Shown: piece by piece, positions 1-8,176 of the stretch
Numbering within the stretch: position 1 is the first letter of the stretch
How the letters are laid out: every line of letters starts with the position of its first letter
Translations under genes and position numbers: made by a program
Assembly: GCA_035524955.1 (NCBI GenBank)
Contig: DATLFG010000029.1
Location: forward strand, 1-64,000
From: CAMLFJ01 sp035524955
GTDB taxonomy: Bacteria; Methylomirabilota; Methylomirabilia; Rokubacteriales; CSP1-6
Length of the DNA: 64,000 nt
Reading direction: 5' to 3'
The notes under the pieces: model-generated
The model's input: the letters and a program-made list of their open reading frames with translations, nothing else
Told to the model about the DNA's origin: nothing
The model's database searches: none

Positions 1-705
1 GACGTGGTCTTCGTCGGCATGCGCCTGCCCCTGATCGCGTTCGCCTTCGCCAAGCGCACGCACGCGCCCGGAGCCACCGGCCTCTTCGAGAACGGCATCG
101 TGCGCGATCAGCCGGCGCCCGGGACGCTGATGACCATGAGCGACACGCCGAACATCCCGGGCGCCCTCTGGTGCACGGGCACGCTCGAGATCATGGCGCT
201 CCTCCAGCAGGGGCTCGTGGACCTGGGCTTCATCGGCGGCGCCGAGATCGACCGGTTCGGCAACCTGAACACGTCCTATATCGGAGACTGGCGCCGGCCG
301 ACGGTGCGCCTGCCCGGTAGCGGCGGCGGCGGCGACATCGCGAGCCTGGCGGGGCGCTTCGTGGTGATCATGCCCCAGGAGAAGCACCGCTTCCGCGAGC
401 GCGTGGACTACATCACCTCGCCGGGCTTCGGCGAGGGCCCGGGCTGGCGCGCGCGGGTCGGCCTCACGGGCGGCGGGCCCGCCGCGGTGGTCACGACCCG
501 CGGCGTATTCCGCTTCGACCCCGCGAGCTGTGAGATGTACCTCGCCTCCTATCATCCGGGGCAGAGCGTGGAGAGCGTGCGGGCCGCCACCGGGTTTCCC
601 CTCCGGACCGCGCCCGACGTGGGGCCGACGCCGACGCCGACCCCCGCGGAGCTCGCGATCGCCCGCGCGTGCGACCCGGACGGCTTCTGGACCCGCCGAG
701 CGTGA
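1..705 (+). CDS. CoA-transferase subunit B (partial, 5' end outside window)
   Basis: This is the beta-type subunit of a heteromeric CoA-transferase, of the 3-oxoacid or glutaconate CoA-transferase subunit B family. Such enzymes move CoA from an acyl-CoA to a free acid in the cytoplasm and need an alpha subunit, presumably encoded just left of the window. The frame is open at base 1, so the N-terminus is missing. Visible family signatures are the LFENGIV stretch, which corresponds to the catalytic-Glu ENG motif, the segment GFIGGAEIDRFGNLN, and the glycine-rich SGGGGDIA loop. The C-terminal tail with repeated Thr-Pro pairs is low complexity. Its TGA overlaps the GTG start of the following permease (GTGA). 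The acid substrate cannot be read from the sequence. Confidence 0.85.
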   Translation, partial: DVVFVGMRLPLIAFAFAKRTHAPGATGLFENGIVRDQPAPGTLMTMSDTPNIPGALWCTGTLEIMALLQQGLVDLGFIGGAEIDRFGNLNTSYIGDWRRPTVRLPGSGGGGDIASLAGRFVVIMPQEKHRFRERVDYITSPGFGEGPGWRARVGLTGGGPAAVVTTRGVFRFDPASCEMYLASYHPGQSVESVRAATGFPLRTAPDVGPTPTPTPAELAIARACDPDGFWTRRA

Positions 706-2018
706 GCACGGCCCCGCCCGCCGCCCCGGCGGGCCAGCGGTGGCTCATGTGGGGCATCCCGGCCCTCATCTTTCTCATCGCCTTCCTGCACCGCGCGGCG
801 CCCGGCGTGATCGCCAAGGAGCTCATGCAGGCGTTCGGCATCACCGGGACGGTGGTGGGCCTGCTCTCCGCGATGTACTTCTACTCCTACGCGGGCTTCA
901 TGGTGCCGGGCGGCGTGCTGATCGACAGCGTCGGCCCGCGCTGGGTGATCGCGGGCGGCGGGGCCGTGATGGGCCTGGGCTCGGTGGCGATGGGGCTCGC
1001 CCCCAGTCCCGCCGTCCTCTTCGCCGGTCGGCTGCTGGTGGGCCTGGGCGCGACCGTGACCTTCACGGGCGCGCTCAAGATCGCGGCGAACTGGTTCCCG
1101 CGCTCCCAGTTCGGGATGATGTCCGCGCTCACCGCGACGGTGGGCGTGCTCGGCGCCCTCGTGGGCAGCGCCCCGCTCGCCGCGCTGGCCGCGGGCGTCT
1201 CCTGGCGCGGCGCCCTCGTCATCATCGGCGCGGTCACGCTGGCGGGCGCGCTGCTCTGCGCGACGGCCGTCCGCGACCATCCCACGGGGAGACGCGACGA
1301 CGTGCCGCAAGGCGCGTCGCTCGGAGAGGCGGTGGCGGGAACGGTCCAGGTGCTGCGCAACCCGTATACCTGGCCGCCGTTCCTCTGCTTCTTCTTCCTC
1401 TACGCGGCCATGGGCAACTTCTTCCTGTGGAGCGTGCCGTTCCTCCGCGACGTCTACGGCCTCTCCACCACGGAGGCCGCGCTGTACGCCTCGCTGCCCT
1501 CGGTGGCGCTGCTCGTCTCCGCCCCGCTCACCGGCTATCTATCGGACCGCGTCCTGCACCGCCGGAAGCTTCCGTACGTGATCCTGGTCGCCGGGCAGTT
1601 CCTGGTCTGGCTCGGCTTCCTGCTGACGCTCGGCACCCTGCCGCTATCCGGCGTGTGCGTGCTCTTCGTCCTCTTCGGGATCGTGGGCGGCGCCTTCGTG
1701 CTCACCTGGCCGCTGGGGGCCGAGGTCAACCCGCCCGGGCTCGCGGGCAGCGCGGTGGCGGTGACCAACCTGGGCGGCTTCGTGGGCGCCGCGCTCACCC
1801 AGGGGCCGGTGGGCGCCGTGCTCGACGCGGGCTGGACCGGCGCCATGATCGAGGGTGCCCGCGTGTATCCGGTGGGGTCCTACCGGGGTGCCTTCGCGAT
1901 CTGCGTGCTCTTCGTGCTCCTCGGCGCCGCGATCAGCTTCCTGCTGAAGGAGACGGGCGGCGAGAACATCCATCACCGGCTCACTCGCGGTCGAGGAACC
2001 CCTCGGTCATCGCGTTGA
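702..2018 (+). CDS. MFS transporter
   Basis: This is a major facilitator superfamily permease of about 438 residues with roughly twelve hydrophobic helices, located in the inner membrane. The early cytoplasmic loop after TM2 has the MFS signature region (GGVLIDSVGPRWVIAGG), and a second copy lies in the middle loop (GYLSDRVLHRRKLPY). The GTG start at 702 is chosen because it overlaps the preceding stop as GTGA and begins just before TM1. It probably forms an operon with the CoA-transferase and may import the organic acid that enzyme activates, which is inference from neighbourhood. Its last 38 bases overlap the 3' end of the convergent enoyl-CoA hydratase gene. Confidence 0.8.
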   Translation: MSTAPPAAPAGQRWLMWGIPALIFLIAFLHRAAPGVIAKELMQAFGITGTVVGLLSAMYFYSYAGFMVPGGVLIDSVGPRWVIAGGGAVMGLGSVAMGLAPSPAVLFAGRLLVGLGATVTFTGALKIAANWFPRSQFGMMSALTATVGVLGALVGSAPLAALAAGVSWRGALVIIGAVTLAGALLCATAVRDHPTGRRDDVPQGASLGEAVAGTVQVLRNPYTWPPFLCFFFLYAAMGNFFLWSVPFLRDVYGLSTTEAALYASLPSVALLVSAPLTGYLSDRVLHRRKLPYVILVAGQFLVWLGFLLTLGTLPLSGVCVLFVLFGIVGGAFVLTWPLGAEVNPPGLAGSAVAVTNLGGFVGAALTQGPVGAVLDAGWTGAMIEGARVYPVGSYRGAFAICVLFVLLGAAISFLLKETGGENIHHRLTRGRGTPRSSR

Positions 2019-2703
2019 TCTCGGGGATGCCGGTGCGCGCGATCGCGTTGATGCGGGCCTTGACCTCGGCGAGCGGGCGGGCCGGCTTCCCGGCCAGCAG
2101 CTGCGCGTAGTCGCGCGCGGCCCGGACCAGCTCGGCGCCGGGCACCACGCGATTCACGAGGCCCCAGGCCTGGGCGTCGGCCGCCGCGTAGCGGGCGCAG
2201 CCCATGATGATCTCCTTGGCGCGCGCGGGGCCGACCATTCGCACGAAGCGGGTCGTGGTGCCGATCCCGAGGGGCACGCCCAGGTCCACCTCCGGGATCC
2301 AGAACTGGGCCTCCGCGGCCGCGATGCGGAAGTCGCAGGCGAGCGCCAGGCCCCACCCGCCGCCCACCGCATGGCCGTTGACCGCCGCGATGGTGGCCTG
2401 CTCGAGATTCTCGAGCAGCGTGTTCGACCGCTCGAAGAGGCGGCGGAACTGCGACTTGCGCGAGAGGAAGAGTCGGCGGCGCTCCTCCGGCGTCTTGGCC
2501 TTGGCGTGCCCGGCGTCGGCCCCGGCGGAGAAGACCGGCGGCGCGCCGGTCACGATGACGACGCGAGTCGACGCGTCGTCGCGCAGATCGGCGAAGGCCG
2601 CGCCCAGCTCGGTGAGCATCTCGTCGCTCAGCGAGTTGCGGCGGTCGGGACGATTGAGCGTGACGGTGGCGATGGGCCCGTCGCGGGTGAGGAGGACGTT
2701 CAT
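1981..2703 (-). CDS. Enoyl-CoA hydratase/isomerase family protein
   Basis: This is a crotonase-fold protein of 240 residues that acts on acyl-CoA thioesters in the cytoplasm, normally adding water across or shifting a 2,3 double bond. Visible family features are the N-terminal strand with TVTLNRPDRRNSLS, the oxyanion-hole loops (SAGADAGHAK and NGHAVGGGWGLALACD) and the helix with FWIPEVDLGVPLGIGTTTR. The ATG at 2703 is chosen as the start, although two more in-frame ATGs lie 15 and 30 bases upstream inside a 15-bp tandem repeat. It is the last gene after iorA and iorB and begins 41 bases after the iorB stop. The exact substrate is unknown; a role in aromatic or branched acyl-CoA degradation fits the neighbours. 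Confidence 0.85.
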   Translation of the reverse strand: MNVLLTRDGPIATVTLNRPDRRNSLSDEMLTELGAAFADLRDDASTRVVIVTGAPPVFSAGADAGHAKAKTPEERRRLFLSRKSQFRRLFERSNTLLENLEQATIAAVNGHAVGGGWGLALACDFRIAAAEAQFWIPEVDLGVPLGIGTTTRFVRMVGPARAKEIIMGCARYAAADAQAWGLVNRVVPGAELVRAARDYAQLLAGKPARPLAEVKARINAIARTGIPEINAMTEGFLDRE

Positions 2704-2748
2704 CGACCTACCCCTCATCGACCCACCCCTCATCGACCCACCCCTCAC
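2704..2748 (-). repeat. Three tandem 15-bp units between iorB and the hydratase gene
   Basis: Read on the minus strand, three 15-bp units follow each other without a gap: GTGAGGGGTGGGTCG, ATGAGGGGTGGGTCG and ATGAGGGGTAGGTCG. They end directly at the ATG of the hydratase gene. The iorB stop codon lies inside the first unit. Each unit supplies a GAGGGG purine stretch placed suitably as a ribosome binding site for the ATG that opens the next unit, so the array can change the number of start sites by slippage without breaking the frame. Confidence 0.8.
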
Positions 2749-4289
2749 CCTACCCTCTCCCCTGAGGGGAGAGGGTCTCGCGAGGCGTTCTCGTCGGCGA
2801 GGAGGCGATGACGGCCGGCGCGGACGAGCTCGGTCGAGCGGGCGTAGCCCGCGCCGGCGCGCCGGTCGGCCTCGATCGCGGGGCGCACCGTGTCGTCGAG
2901 GAAGCGCGCGAGCGCGCCGGAGAGGCGGCGCCGGACCTCGCCGTAGCCCTTCACGACGTTGGCCAGCTCCGCGACCTCGGCGGCCAGGCCCGGGTCGAGC
3001 GCGGCGGCCGCGAGCACCGCATCCTCCCAGCGGGTGATCAGCGCGAACTCGCGCCGGCGGCGCAGTGACGAGGGGCGCAGCCAGCGGAGCCGCGAGAGCA
3101 GCCAGACGCGCAGGAACCCGAGCACCGAGGTGGTCTGGACGTGCTGGCCGATCGTCGGGCGGCCGTCGGGCCACCGCCGCTCCGCCCAGCGCGCGATGGG
3201 GGCGCCGAGGACGGCGGGCAGGATCCCGTAGAGCTCGTCCAGGTCGGGCTTGAGATAGTCGGTGACCACGACGACCGCGCCCTCGGGCGCCGCGTTCTCG
3301 CGGCGGATGCGCTCGAAGCGGCCGCGGCGCGTCTTGAGGTCGGCCACGCGGATGGCGTCCTCGTAGGTCATCCATACCGCGAGCCGCCGCGCGAACGCGC
3401 GGGTCAGGCGCGCGTCCGGATCGAGCGCGCGCACCCGCCGGACGCGCTCGAGGAACAGCTCCGCGTAGCGGGCGTCCTGGTAGTCGATCAGCCGCGCGAG
3501 CGCTTCGCCGAGCGTCGGATGGAGCGCGGCCGGGAACTCGCCCTCGGCCCGCGCGGCCAGCGCCAGGAACGCGGGGCCCCGCGGGCCGAGCGCGGCCGCC
3601 CGCTCGGCCTTCACCGCCGCCCAGGGCCGGTCGGCCGGCCGCGCTTCCGGACCGGCCTGGCCGGCCGCCACGATCTCCTGGCCCGCCTTGAGCCCGCGGA
3701 CATTGCGATCAACCGCGACGCCGCCTTCACGGATGGCGGCCTCGAAGTCGGCTGCGGTCATCGGCAGCACGCCGGTGGCCGCCAGCGCGCCCAGCAGCAG
3801 GGCGTTGACCTCGGTCTCGTGCCGGCGCGCCGCGGTGAGGGCGTCGAAGCCCACGAAGCGGCGGCTGAGGGTGCGGGCGGCGGCCTCCAGGCCTTCGCTC
3901 GGGTAGATCCCGTCGCCCGGCGCCGACTTCTCCGCGATCGAGAACAGCCGGTGCGTGCTGGCAACCAGTGTGGTGCGGCCGGGCGAGGCGTAGTCCATCT
4001 CGATGGTGCGACCGGCCTCGAGCAGCTCCGAGGCGATGATCACGTCCACGTCGCCCGGCGTCGGGTAGAGCGAGAAGACGGGCTCGGGGCCGCCCGATTC
4101 CACCCGCCGGGGAAACACCTCGACGTAGTACGTGGTGGCACCGGTGCGCTGGGCCACGCCGGGGATCGAGGTGGCCTGGGCCGGATAGCCGGCGTGGCCG
4201 GCCGCGCCCACGAGCCACTCGGTGAGCACGCCGCCACCCTGGCCGCCGAGGGCGGCGATCAGGATCGAGACCGGGCGCCGCGCGGTCAT
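2745..4289 (-). CDS. iorB: Indolepyruvate oxidoreductase subunit beta with large C-terminal domain
   Basis: This is the beta (gamma-type) subunit of indolepyruvate:ferredoxin oxidoreductase, 514 residues long. It works with IorA to decarboxylate arylpyruvates to aryl-acetyl-CoA while reducing ferredoxin. The first 190 or so residues form the ketoacid-oxidoreductase gamma domain, with the motif SILIAALGGQGGGVLTEWL and, further on, TSIPGVAQRTGATTYYVE. The remaining 300 residues form an extra helical domain seen in the long IorB subfamily; its function is not established. The ATG overlaps the iorA stop by one base (TGATG), so translation is coupled. The last nine residues come from a palindromic repeat. 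Confidence 0.88.
   Translation of the reverse strand: MTARRPVSILIAALGGQGGGVLTEWLVGAAGHAGYPAQATSIPGVAQRTGATTYYVEVFPRRVESGGPEPVFSLYPTPGDVDVIIASELLEAGRTIEMDYASPGRTTLVASTHRLFSIAEKSAPGDGIYPSEGLEAAARTLSRRFVGFDALTAARRHETEVNALLLGALAATGVLPMTAADFEAAIREGGVAVDRNVRGLKAGQEIVAAGQAGPEARPADRPWAAVKAERAAALGPRGPAFLALAARAEGEFPAALHPTLGEALARLIDYQDARYAELFLERVRRVRALDPDARLTRAFARRLAVWMTYEDAIRVADLKTRRGRFERIRRENAAPEGAVVVVTDYLKPDLDELYGILPAVLGAPIARWAERRWPDGRPTIGQHVQTTSVLGFLRVWLLSRLRWLRPSSLRRRREFALITRWEDAVLAAAALDPGLAAEVAELANVVKGYGEVRRRLSGALARFLDDTVRPAIEADRRAGAGYARSTELVRAGRHRLLADENASRDPLPSGERVG
2753..2775. repeat. 23-bp GC-rich palindrome in the 3' end of iorB
   Basis: An 11-bp perfect inverted repeat (CCCTCTCCCCT on one side) around a single central base lies inside the last codons of iorB. 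It gives the protein its final basic and proline-containing tail (PLPSGERVG). The sequence resembles the short palindromic intergenic repeats common in bacterial genomes. It may form a stem in the mRNA between iorB and the hydratase gene. Confidence 0.65.
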
Positions 4290-6388
4290 CACGCGGGCTG
4301 GAGCCAGCCGATGACCCGGCGCCGCAGCCCGTCGAGCGCGCGGGCGCCGGCGCCCGGATGGTGCACGACACGCGTCTCGTAGAACGACGGGCACAGCACG
4401 GCGGCGTGGGCCACCTCGCCGCAGAGGCCGCAGCCCACGCAGCTCGCGTCCACGTGGGCCACCGGATCGTCGCGCAGCGGGTCCGGATTGTCCTTCAGGG
4501 TCAGCGACGGGCAACCGTTGAAGCGCATGCACGACTTGTCGCCGGTACAGACGTCGGGGTCGACGCCGAACCGCGGCACCTCGACCCGCGCGCCCGCCCG
4601 CAGGCGCGCCGCCGTCTCGGGCTTCACGCGCCGCTGGCGCTCGAGCTGGCACTCCGCGCGCGCGATGATCACCTTGAGCCCGCCCGCCGCGGTGGTCATG
4701 GCCTCCTTGATCACCTTCAGGGTGTCGCCGACCCGGTACGGATTCACGGTCTTGATCCAGGACACCCCGAGGCTCCGGATGGTCTCGGCGATGGACATCC
4801 TGACCGCTTCGCCGCGCGGGTTCTTGCCCGACGAGGGATTGGCCTGCTGGCCGGTGGCCGACGTGTAGAAGTTCTCCAGCACCACCACGATCGAGTCCTG
4901 CTTGTTGAAGACCGCGTTGGCCACCCCCGCGGTGAGGCCCGAGTGCCAGAAGCCGCCGTCGCCCAGGATCGAGATAACGCGCTTGCCGAAATTCGGGGCG
5001 ACCGCGCTCGCGGAGGCCACGCTCATCCCGTAGCCCAGGATCGTGTTCCCCTGGTTGAACGGCGGCAGGGTGGCGAAGGCGTGGCAGCCGATGTCGGCGG
5101 CCACGTGGGTCTCGCCGAGCTCGCGCTGGGCGATCTTGAGCGCGCTGAACACGGGTCGCTCCGGGCAGCCGGTGCAGAAGGCGGGCGGGCGCTTGGGCAG
5201 CGGCGCCCGCAGGAGCGCGCGCCCCTGCCCCACGTGGTCGGTGAGCGCCTGCCGCCGCCGCTCCGCGTCGCCGCCCAGGAAGCGCGCGAGGGCGGCCAGG
5301 ACCACCTCGGGCACGTACTCGCCCTGCGCGGCCACCACGTCCTTGCCGTGGATGCGCGTGGTGAGCCCGTGCTCGTAGGCCAGCGCCTTCAACTCCTGCT
5401 CGATGAAGCTCGGCATGCCTTCCTCCAGCACGAGCACGCGCTGCTTGCCCTCGAGGAAGGAGACGAGCTGCTCGGGCACGAGCGGGTGGATCACGTTCAG
5501 CACGAGCAGTGGGAGGCGGGAGGCGCCGAACGGGTCGGCCATCCCCAGGAGCTCGAGCGCCCGCAGCGCGGTCGGGGTGAGCCCGCCCTGGAGGATGACG
5601 CCGAGCGCGTTGTCCTCGCCGGCGATCACCTCGTTGAGGCCGCGCTCGACGATGTAGCGCCGGGCCGCGGGCAGCCGCCGCTCGAACTTCTGGGCTTCCT
5701 GCGTGTAGGTGGACGGCGGGTGGCTCAGGCGGCCGTAGTCGAAGGAGTGACGCTCGAGCCGCGTGTGCATCCCGATGGCCGGCCGGACATTGTCGCGGCA
5801 GACCATGCTCCCGCGCATGTGCGCGGCGCGGATGCGCAGGCTGATCACGGTGGGCAGGCTGGAGGTCTCCGACAGGCCGAAGCCCTCTTCCACCATGCGC
5901 GCCAGGTTCGGCAGCGTCGGGCGCGGGTCGATGAGCGGCAGCGACGACTTGAGCGCGAAGGCGTGCGTGCGCTCCTGGATGACGCTGGCGCCGGCGCCGT
6001 AGTCCTCGCCCACCACGATCAGGGCGCCCCCGATGACCCCCGCCGAGGCCAGGTTCGACAGCGCGTCGGCGGCCACGTTGGTGCCCACGATGGACTTCCA
6101 CGTCACTGCGCCCCGCATCGGGTAGTTGATGGAGGCGCCGAGGAGCGCGGCGGCCGCCGCCTCGTTGGCGGAGGCGTCCAGGTAGACGCCCATCGGCTTC
6201 AACAGCGATTCGTTGGCGTCGGCGAGGACGTCGAGGAGGTGCGAGACCGGGGCCCCCGGATAGCCGCCCACGTAGGAGACGCCGGACTGCAGCAGCGCCT
6301 TGGTGATGGCGAGGATCCCCTCGCCCCGGAGCACCTGGCCGTCGCCCAGCGCCAGCTGCTTGACTTCCTCGGCGAACGACCGTTCCAT
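4289..6388 (-). CDS. iorA: Indolepyruvate ferredoxin oxidoreductase subunit alpha
   Basis: This is the catalytic alpha subunit, 699 residues, of the thiamine-diphosphate and Fe-S dependent indolepyruvate:ferredoxin oxidoreductase. The N-terminal pyrimidine-binding half includes YVGGYPGAPVSHLLD. The pyrophosphate-binding half has the GDGGFWHSGL motif near residue 475, followed by an Asn-Lys-containing metal loop. The C-terminus carries two cysteine clusters (CTGDKSCMRFNGC near 611 and CVGCGLCGE near 649) that match ferredoxin-type 4Fe-4S binding; the first is spaced as C-x4-C-x4-C. The start at 6388 is preceded by AAGAAGG at good distance; an upstream ATG would run into the divergent hydrolase gene. 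It forms an operon with iorB and the crotonase. Confidence 0.92.
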   Translation of the reverse strand: MERSFAEEVKQLALGDGQVLRGEGILAITKALLQSGVSYVGGYPGAPVSHLLDVLADANESLLKPMGVYLDASANEAAAAALLGASINYPMRGAVTWKSIVGTNVAADALSNLASAGVIGGALIVVGEDYGAGASVIQERTHAFALKSSLPLIDPRPTLPNLARMVEEGFGLSETSSLPTVISLRIRAAHMRGSMVCRDNVRPAIGMHTRLERHSFDYGRLSHPPSTYTQEAQKFERRLPAARRYIVERGLNEVIAGEDNALGVILQGGLTPTALRALELLGMADPFGASRLPLLVLNVIHPLVPEQLVSFLEGKQRVLVLEEGMPSFIEQELKALAYEHGLTTRIHGKDVVAAQGEYVPEVVLAALARFLGGDAERRRQALTDHVGQGRALLRAPLPKRPPAFCTGCPERPVFSALKIAQRELGETHVAADIGCHAFATLPPFNQGNTILGYGMSVASASAVAPNFGKRVISILGDGGFWHSGLTAGVANAVFNKQDSIVVVLENFYTSATGQQANPSSGKNPRGEAVRMSIAETIRSLGVSWIKTVNPYRVGDTLKVIKEAMTTAAGGLKVIIARAECQLERQRRVKPETAARLRAGARVEVPRFGVDPDVCTGDKSCMRFNGCPSLTLKDNPDPLRDDPVAHVDASCVGCGLCGEVAHAAVLCPSFYETRVVHHPGAGARALDGLRRRVIGWLQPA

Positions 6389-6428
6389 AGGACCTTCTTG
6401 TACCACAACCTCCCGGACGGAGGGGCCC

Positions 6429-7244
6429 ATGGCGCACTTCACCACCAGCGACGGCGTCCGCATCTACTACGAGTCGCACGGCACCGGCGACCCGCTCCTG
6501 CTCGCCTACGGCATCGGCGGCAACGCGGGGATGTGGCAGCCCAACATCCACGCCCTTTCCGCGCGCCACCGGCTGATCCTCTGGGAGCCGCGGGGCCACG
6601 CCCGCTCGGAAAGCCCGGCCGATCCCACCCGGGTCACCTTCGGCCACTGGGTGCTCGACGTGCGCGACCTGATGAGCCACCTGGGCCTGGTCCACGCGGT
6701 GGTGGGCGGCCTCTCGCTGGGCGGGGGCATCGCCACCCGCTTCACGCTGGCGCACCCCGAGCGGGTGCGGGCCCTCATCGTGGTGGATTCGTCCTCCGCG
6801 GTGGGCCTGCCGCTCTCCGTCGAGAACCTGGTGATGCGCGCGCGGTCCATCGAGGTGACGCTCAAGGGCGGGATGGACGCCATGGCCGAGTTCGCCATCG
6901 CCTCCAATCCGAACGTGGCGGGCCGGCTCAAGCTGGACCCGGGCGCCCGCCAGGAGATCTTCGACTACTACCGGAAGCTGACCCCGATCGGCTACGCGAA
7001 CGCCCTGCGCGCGCTCCTGCAGATGGACTACATCACCGAGCGGCTGCCCGAGATCAGCGTGCCGACCCTGCTGATCTGCGGCAACGAGGACCCCTCGCTC
7101 GAGCCGATGCGGGTGATGGAGAAGAAGGTCAAGGCCTCTCGCTTCGTGCTGCTCTCGCCGGCCGGCCACTTCGGCAACCGCGACCAGCCGGAGGGCTTCA
7201 ACCGCGCGGTGCTGGACTTCCTCGACGAGCTCGAGCCCGCGTGA
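6429..7244 (+). CDS. Alpha/beta fold hydrolase
   Basis: This is a cytoplasmic alpha/beta hydrolase of 271 residues. The catalytic triad is readable: the nucleophile elbow GLSLGG, the acid in ICGNEDPS and the histidine in PAGHFG. An HG-type oxyanion motif is replaced by AYGIGGNAGMW near residue 30. Members of this group hydrolyse esters, lactones (for example 3-oxoadipate enol-lactone) or C-C bonds; the substrate cannot be fixed here. It diverges from iorA with only 40 bases between the two starts, so regulation is probably shared. Its 3' end overlaps that of the convergent HxlR gene by 47 bases. Confidence 0.8.
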   Translation: MAHFTTSDGVRIYYESHGTGDPLLLAYGIGGNAGMWQPNIHALSARHRLILWEPRGHARSESPADPTRVTFGHWVLDVRDLMSHLGLVHAVVGGLSLGGGIATRFTLAHPERVRALIVVDSSSAVGLPLSVENLVMRARSIEVTLKGGMDAMAEFAIASNPNVAGRLKLDPGARQEIFDYYRKLTPIGYANALRALLQMDYITERLPEISVPTLLICGNEDPSLEPMRVMEKKVKASRFVLLSPAGHFGNRDQPEGFNRAVLDFLDELEPA

Positions 7245-7656
7245 CGGTGACGTCCGCCCCGCGGACCCCTTCCTTGCAGTCCGGGCAGTAGTAGCCGACC
7301 GACACCGGGTGCCCGCACCCGGTGTGCACGAGCTGGGTCTCCCGGTGCACGTGGCGGCCCCCCCACGCGGCGAGCGCCCCCACCACCATCCCGAGCTCCC
7401 GGCCCCGGTCGGTGAGCGCGTACTCCGCCCGCGGCGGATGATCCGAGTAGAGCGCGCGGCGGATCAGGCCGTGCTCCTCCATCAGCTTGAGGCGCGCGGA
7501 CAGGATGTTGGGGGCGATGCCGGGCAGGCTCCCCAGCAGGTCCTGGAAGCGCTGGGGGGCGCGCAGCAGGTCGCGCACCACCAGGAGGGTCCACCGGTCG
7601 CCGATGACCTCGAGCGTCTTGGCCACCGGGCAGGACTGGTTGTATCGCTTCGGCAT
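7198..7656 (-). CDS. HxlR-family transcriptional regulator
   Basis: This is a 152-residue winged-helix regulator of the HxlR (DUF24) family. The N-terminus has the typical Cys9 followed by VAKTLEVIGDRWTLLVVRDLL, then the HTH and wing (RFQDLLGSLPGIAPNILSAR onward). HxlR proteins often sense redox state or electrophiles through this cysteine. An extra C-terminal tail with CGHPVSVGYYCPDCKEG looks like a zinc-ribbon-type cysteine set. It is divergent from the thioesterase-MATE operon and very likely binds the inverted repeat at 7693-7715 to repress that operon and itself. Its own -10 lies only about 6 bases before the ATG, so its mRNA may be leaderless. Confidence 0.88.
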   Translation of the reverse strand: MPKRYNQSCPVAKTLEVIGDRWTLLVVRDLLRAPQRFQDLLGSLPGIAPNILSARLKLMEEHGLIRRALYSDHPPRAEYALTDRGRELGMVVGALAAWGGRHVHRETQLVHTGCGHPVSVGYYCPDCKEGVRGADVTVTRARARRGSPAPRG

Positions 7657-7662
7657 GTCCGC

Positions 7663-7692
7663 AGTATACGAACCTGCTTGACAGAATCGCAA
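7663..7692 (-). promoter_or_regulatory. sigma70-type promoter for the HxlR gene
   Basis: On the minus strand the sequence reads TTGCGA, 18 bases, then TATACT. The -10 (7663-7668) ends about 6 bases from the ATG at 7656, so the predicted transcription start falls at or next to the start codon, giving a leaderless message. The -35 touches the shared operator. Confidence 0.6.
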
Positions 7693-7706
7693 GTGACTAT
7701 TATTTT
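7678..7706 (+). promoter_or_regulatory. sigma70-type promoter for the thioesterase-MATE operon
   Basis: A consensus TTGACA at 7678-7683 is followed after 17 bases by TATTTT at 7701-7706. The -10 lies inside the HxlR-type inverted repeat, so a bound repressor would block polymerase. A strong AAGGAGG ribosome binding site at 7726-7732 follows before the ATG at 7739. Confidence 0.75.
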
Positions 7707-7715
7707 TATAGTCAC
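7693..7715. promoter_or_regulatory. Probable HxlR operator
   Basis: A perfect 8-bp inverted repeat, GTGACTAT and ATAGTCAC with a 7-bp AT-only centre, covers the -10 of the plus-strand promoter and abuts the -35 of the minus-strand promoter. Its position between a divergent HxlR-type regulator and its neighbour, in an AT-rich pocket of otherwise GC-rich DNA, makes it the likely operator. Confidence 0.75.
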
Positions 7716-7738
7716 TCGCCGAACCAAGGAGGGGCCCG

Positions 7739-8176
7739 ATGCCGAAGGCGCTCGACTTCATCCGGATGGTGCAGCGCGGGGAAGCCGCCCCGCCCCCGAT
7801 CGCCGACCTGATCGGCTTCACCCTCACCGAAGCCGAGCCCGGGCGCGCGGTGGTCGCGTTCGAGGCGGGGCCGCGGCACGCCAACCCGATGGGCACGCTG
7901 CACGGCGGCGTGCTCTGCGACATCGCGGACGCGGCCATGGGCATCGCCTACGCGGCGGGCCTCGACGAGGGCGAGACGTTCACCACGCTCGAGCTGAAGA
8001 TCAACTTCCTCAAGCCGGTGCGGGCCGGCCGGCTCACCGCGACCGGGCGCCTCGTCAAGGGTGGGCATACGGTGGGGCTGCTCGAGTGCGACGTGGTGGA
8101 CGGCAAGGACCGCCTCGTCGCGCGCGCCTCCAGCACCTGCCTGACCCTCCGGGGCGAGCAGGCGATGGGGCGGTAG
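7739..8176 (+). CDS. PaaI-type hotdog-fold thioesterase
   Basis: This is a single-domain hotdog thioesterase of 145 residues, of the PaaI/YdiI group, that hydrolyses acyl-CoA or aryl-CoA esters in the cytoplasm. The signature HGG motif occurs in GTLHGGVLCDIADAAMG, followed by the typical TLELKINFLKPV strand. It is preceded by an excellent AAGGAGG site and a consensus promoter. The TAG stop overlaps the GTG start of the MATE exporter (TAGTG), so the two are coupled and both fall under the HxlR operator. That pairing suggests a stress- or metabolite-induced detoxification unit, which is inference. Confidence 0.87.
   Translation: MPKALDFIRMVQRGEAAPPPIADLIGFTLTEAEPGRAVVAFEAGPRHANPMGTLHGGVLCDIADAAMGIAYAAGLDEGETFTTLELKINFLKPVRAGRLTATGRLVKGGHTVGLLECDVVDGKDRLVARASSTCLTLRGEQAMGR

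Noticed and set aside
2745..7169. Open frame of 1474 codons on the minus strand covering iorB and beyond
   Set aside because: Only the part up to 4289 is iorB. The rest is the wrong frame of iorA and the hydrolase, kept open by high GC content.
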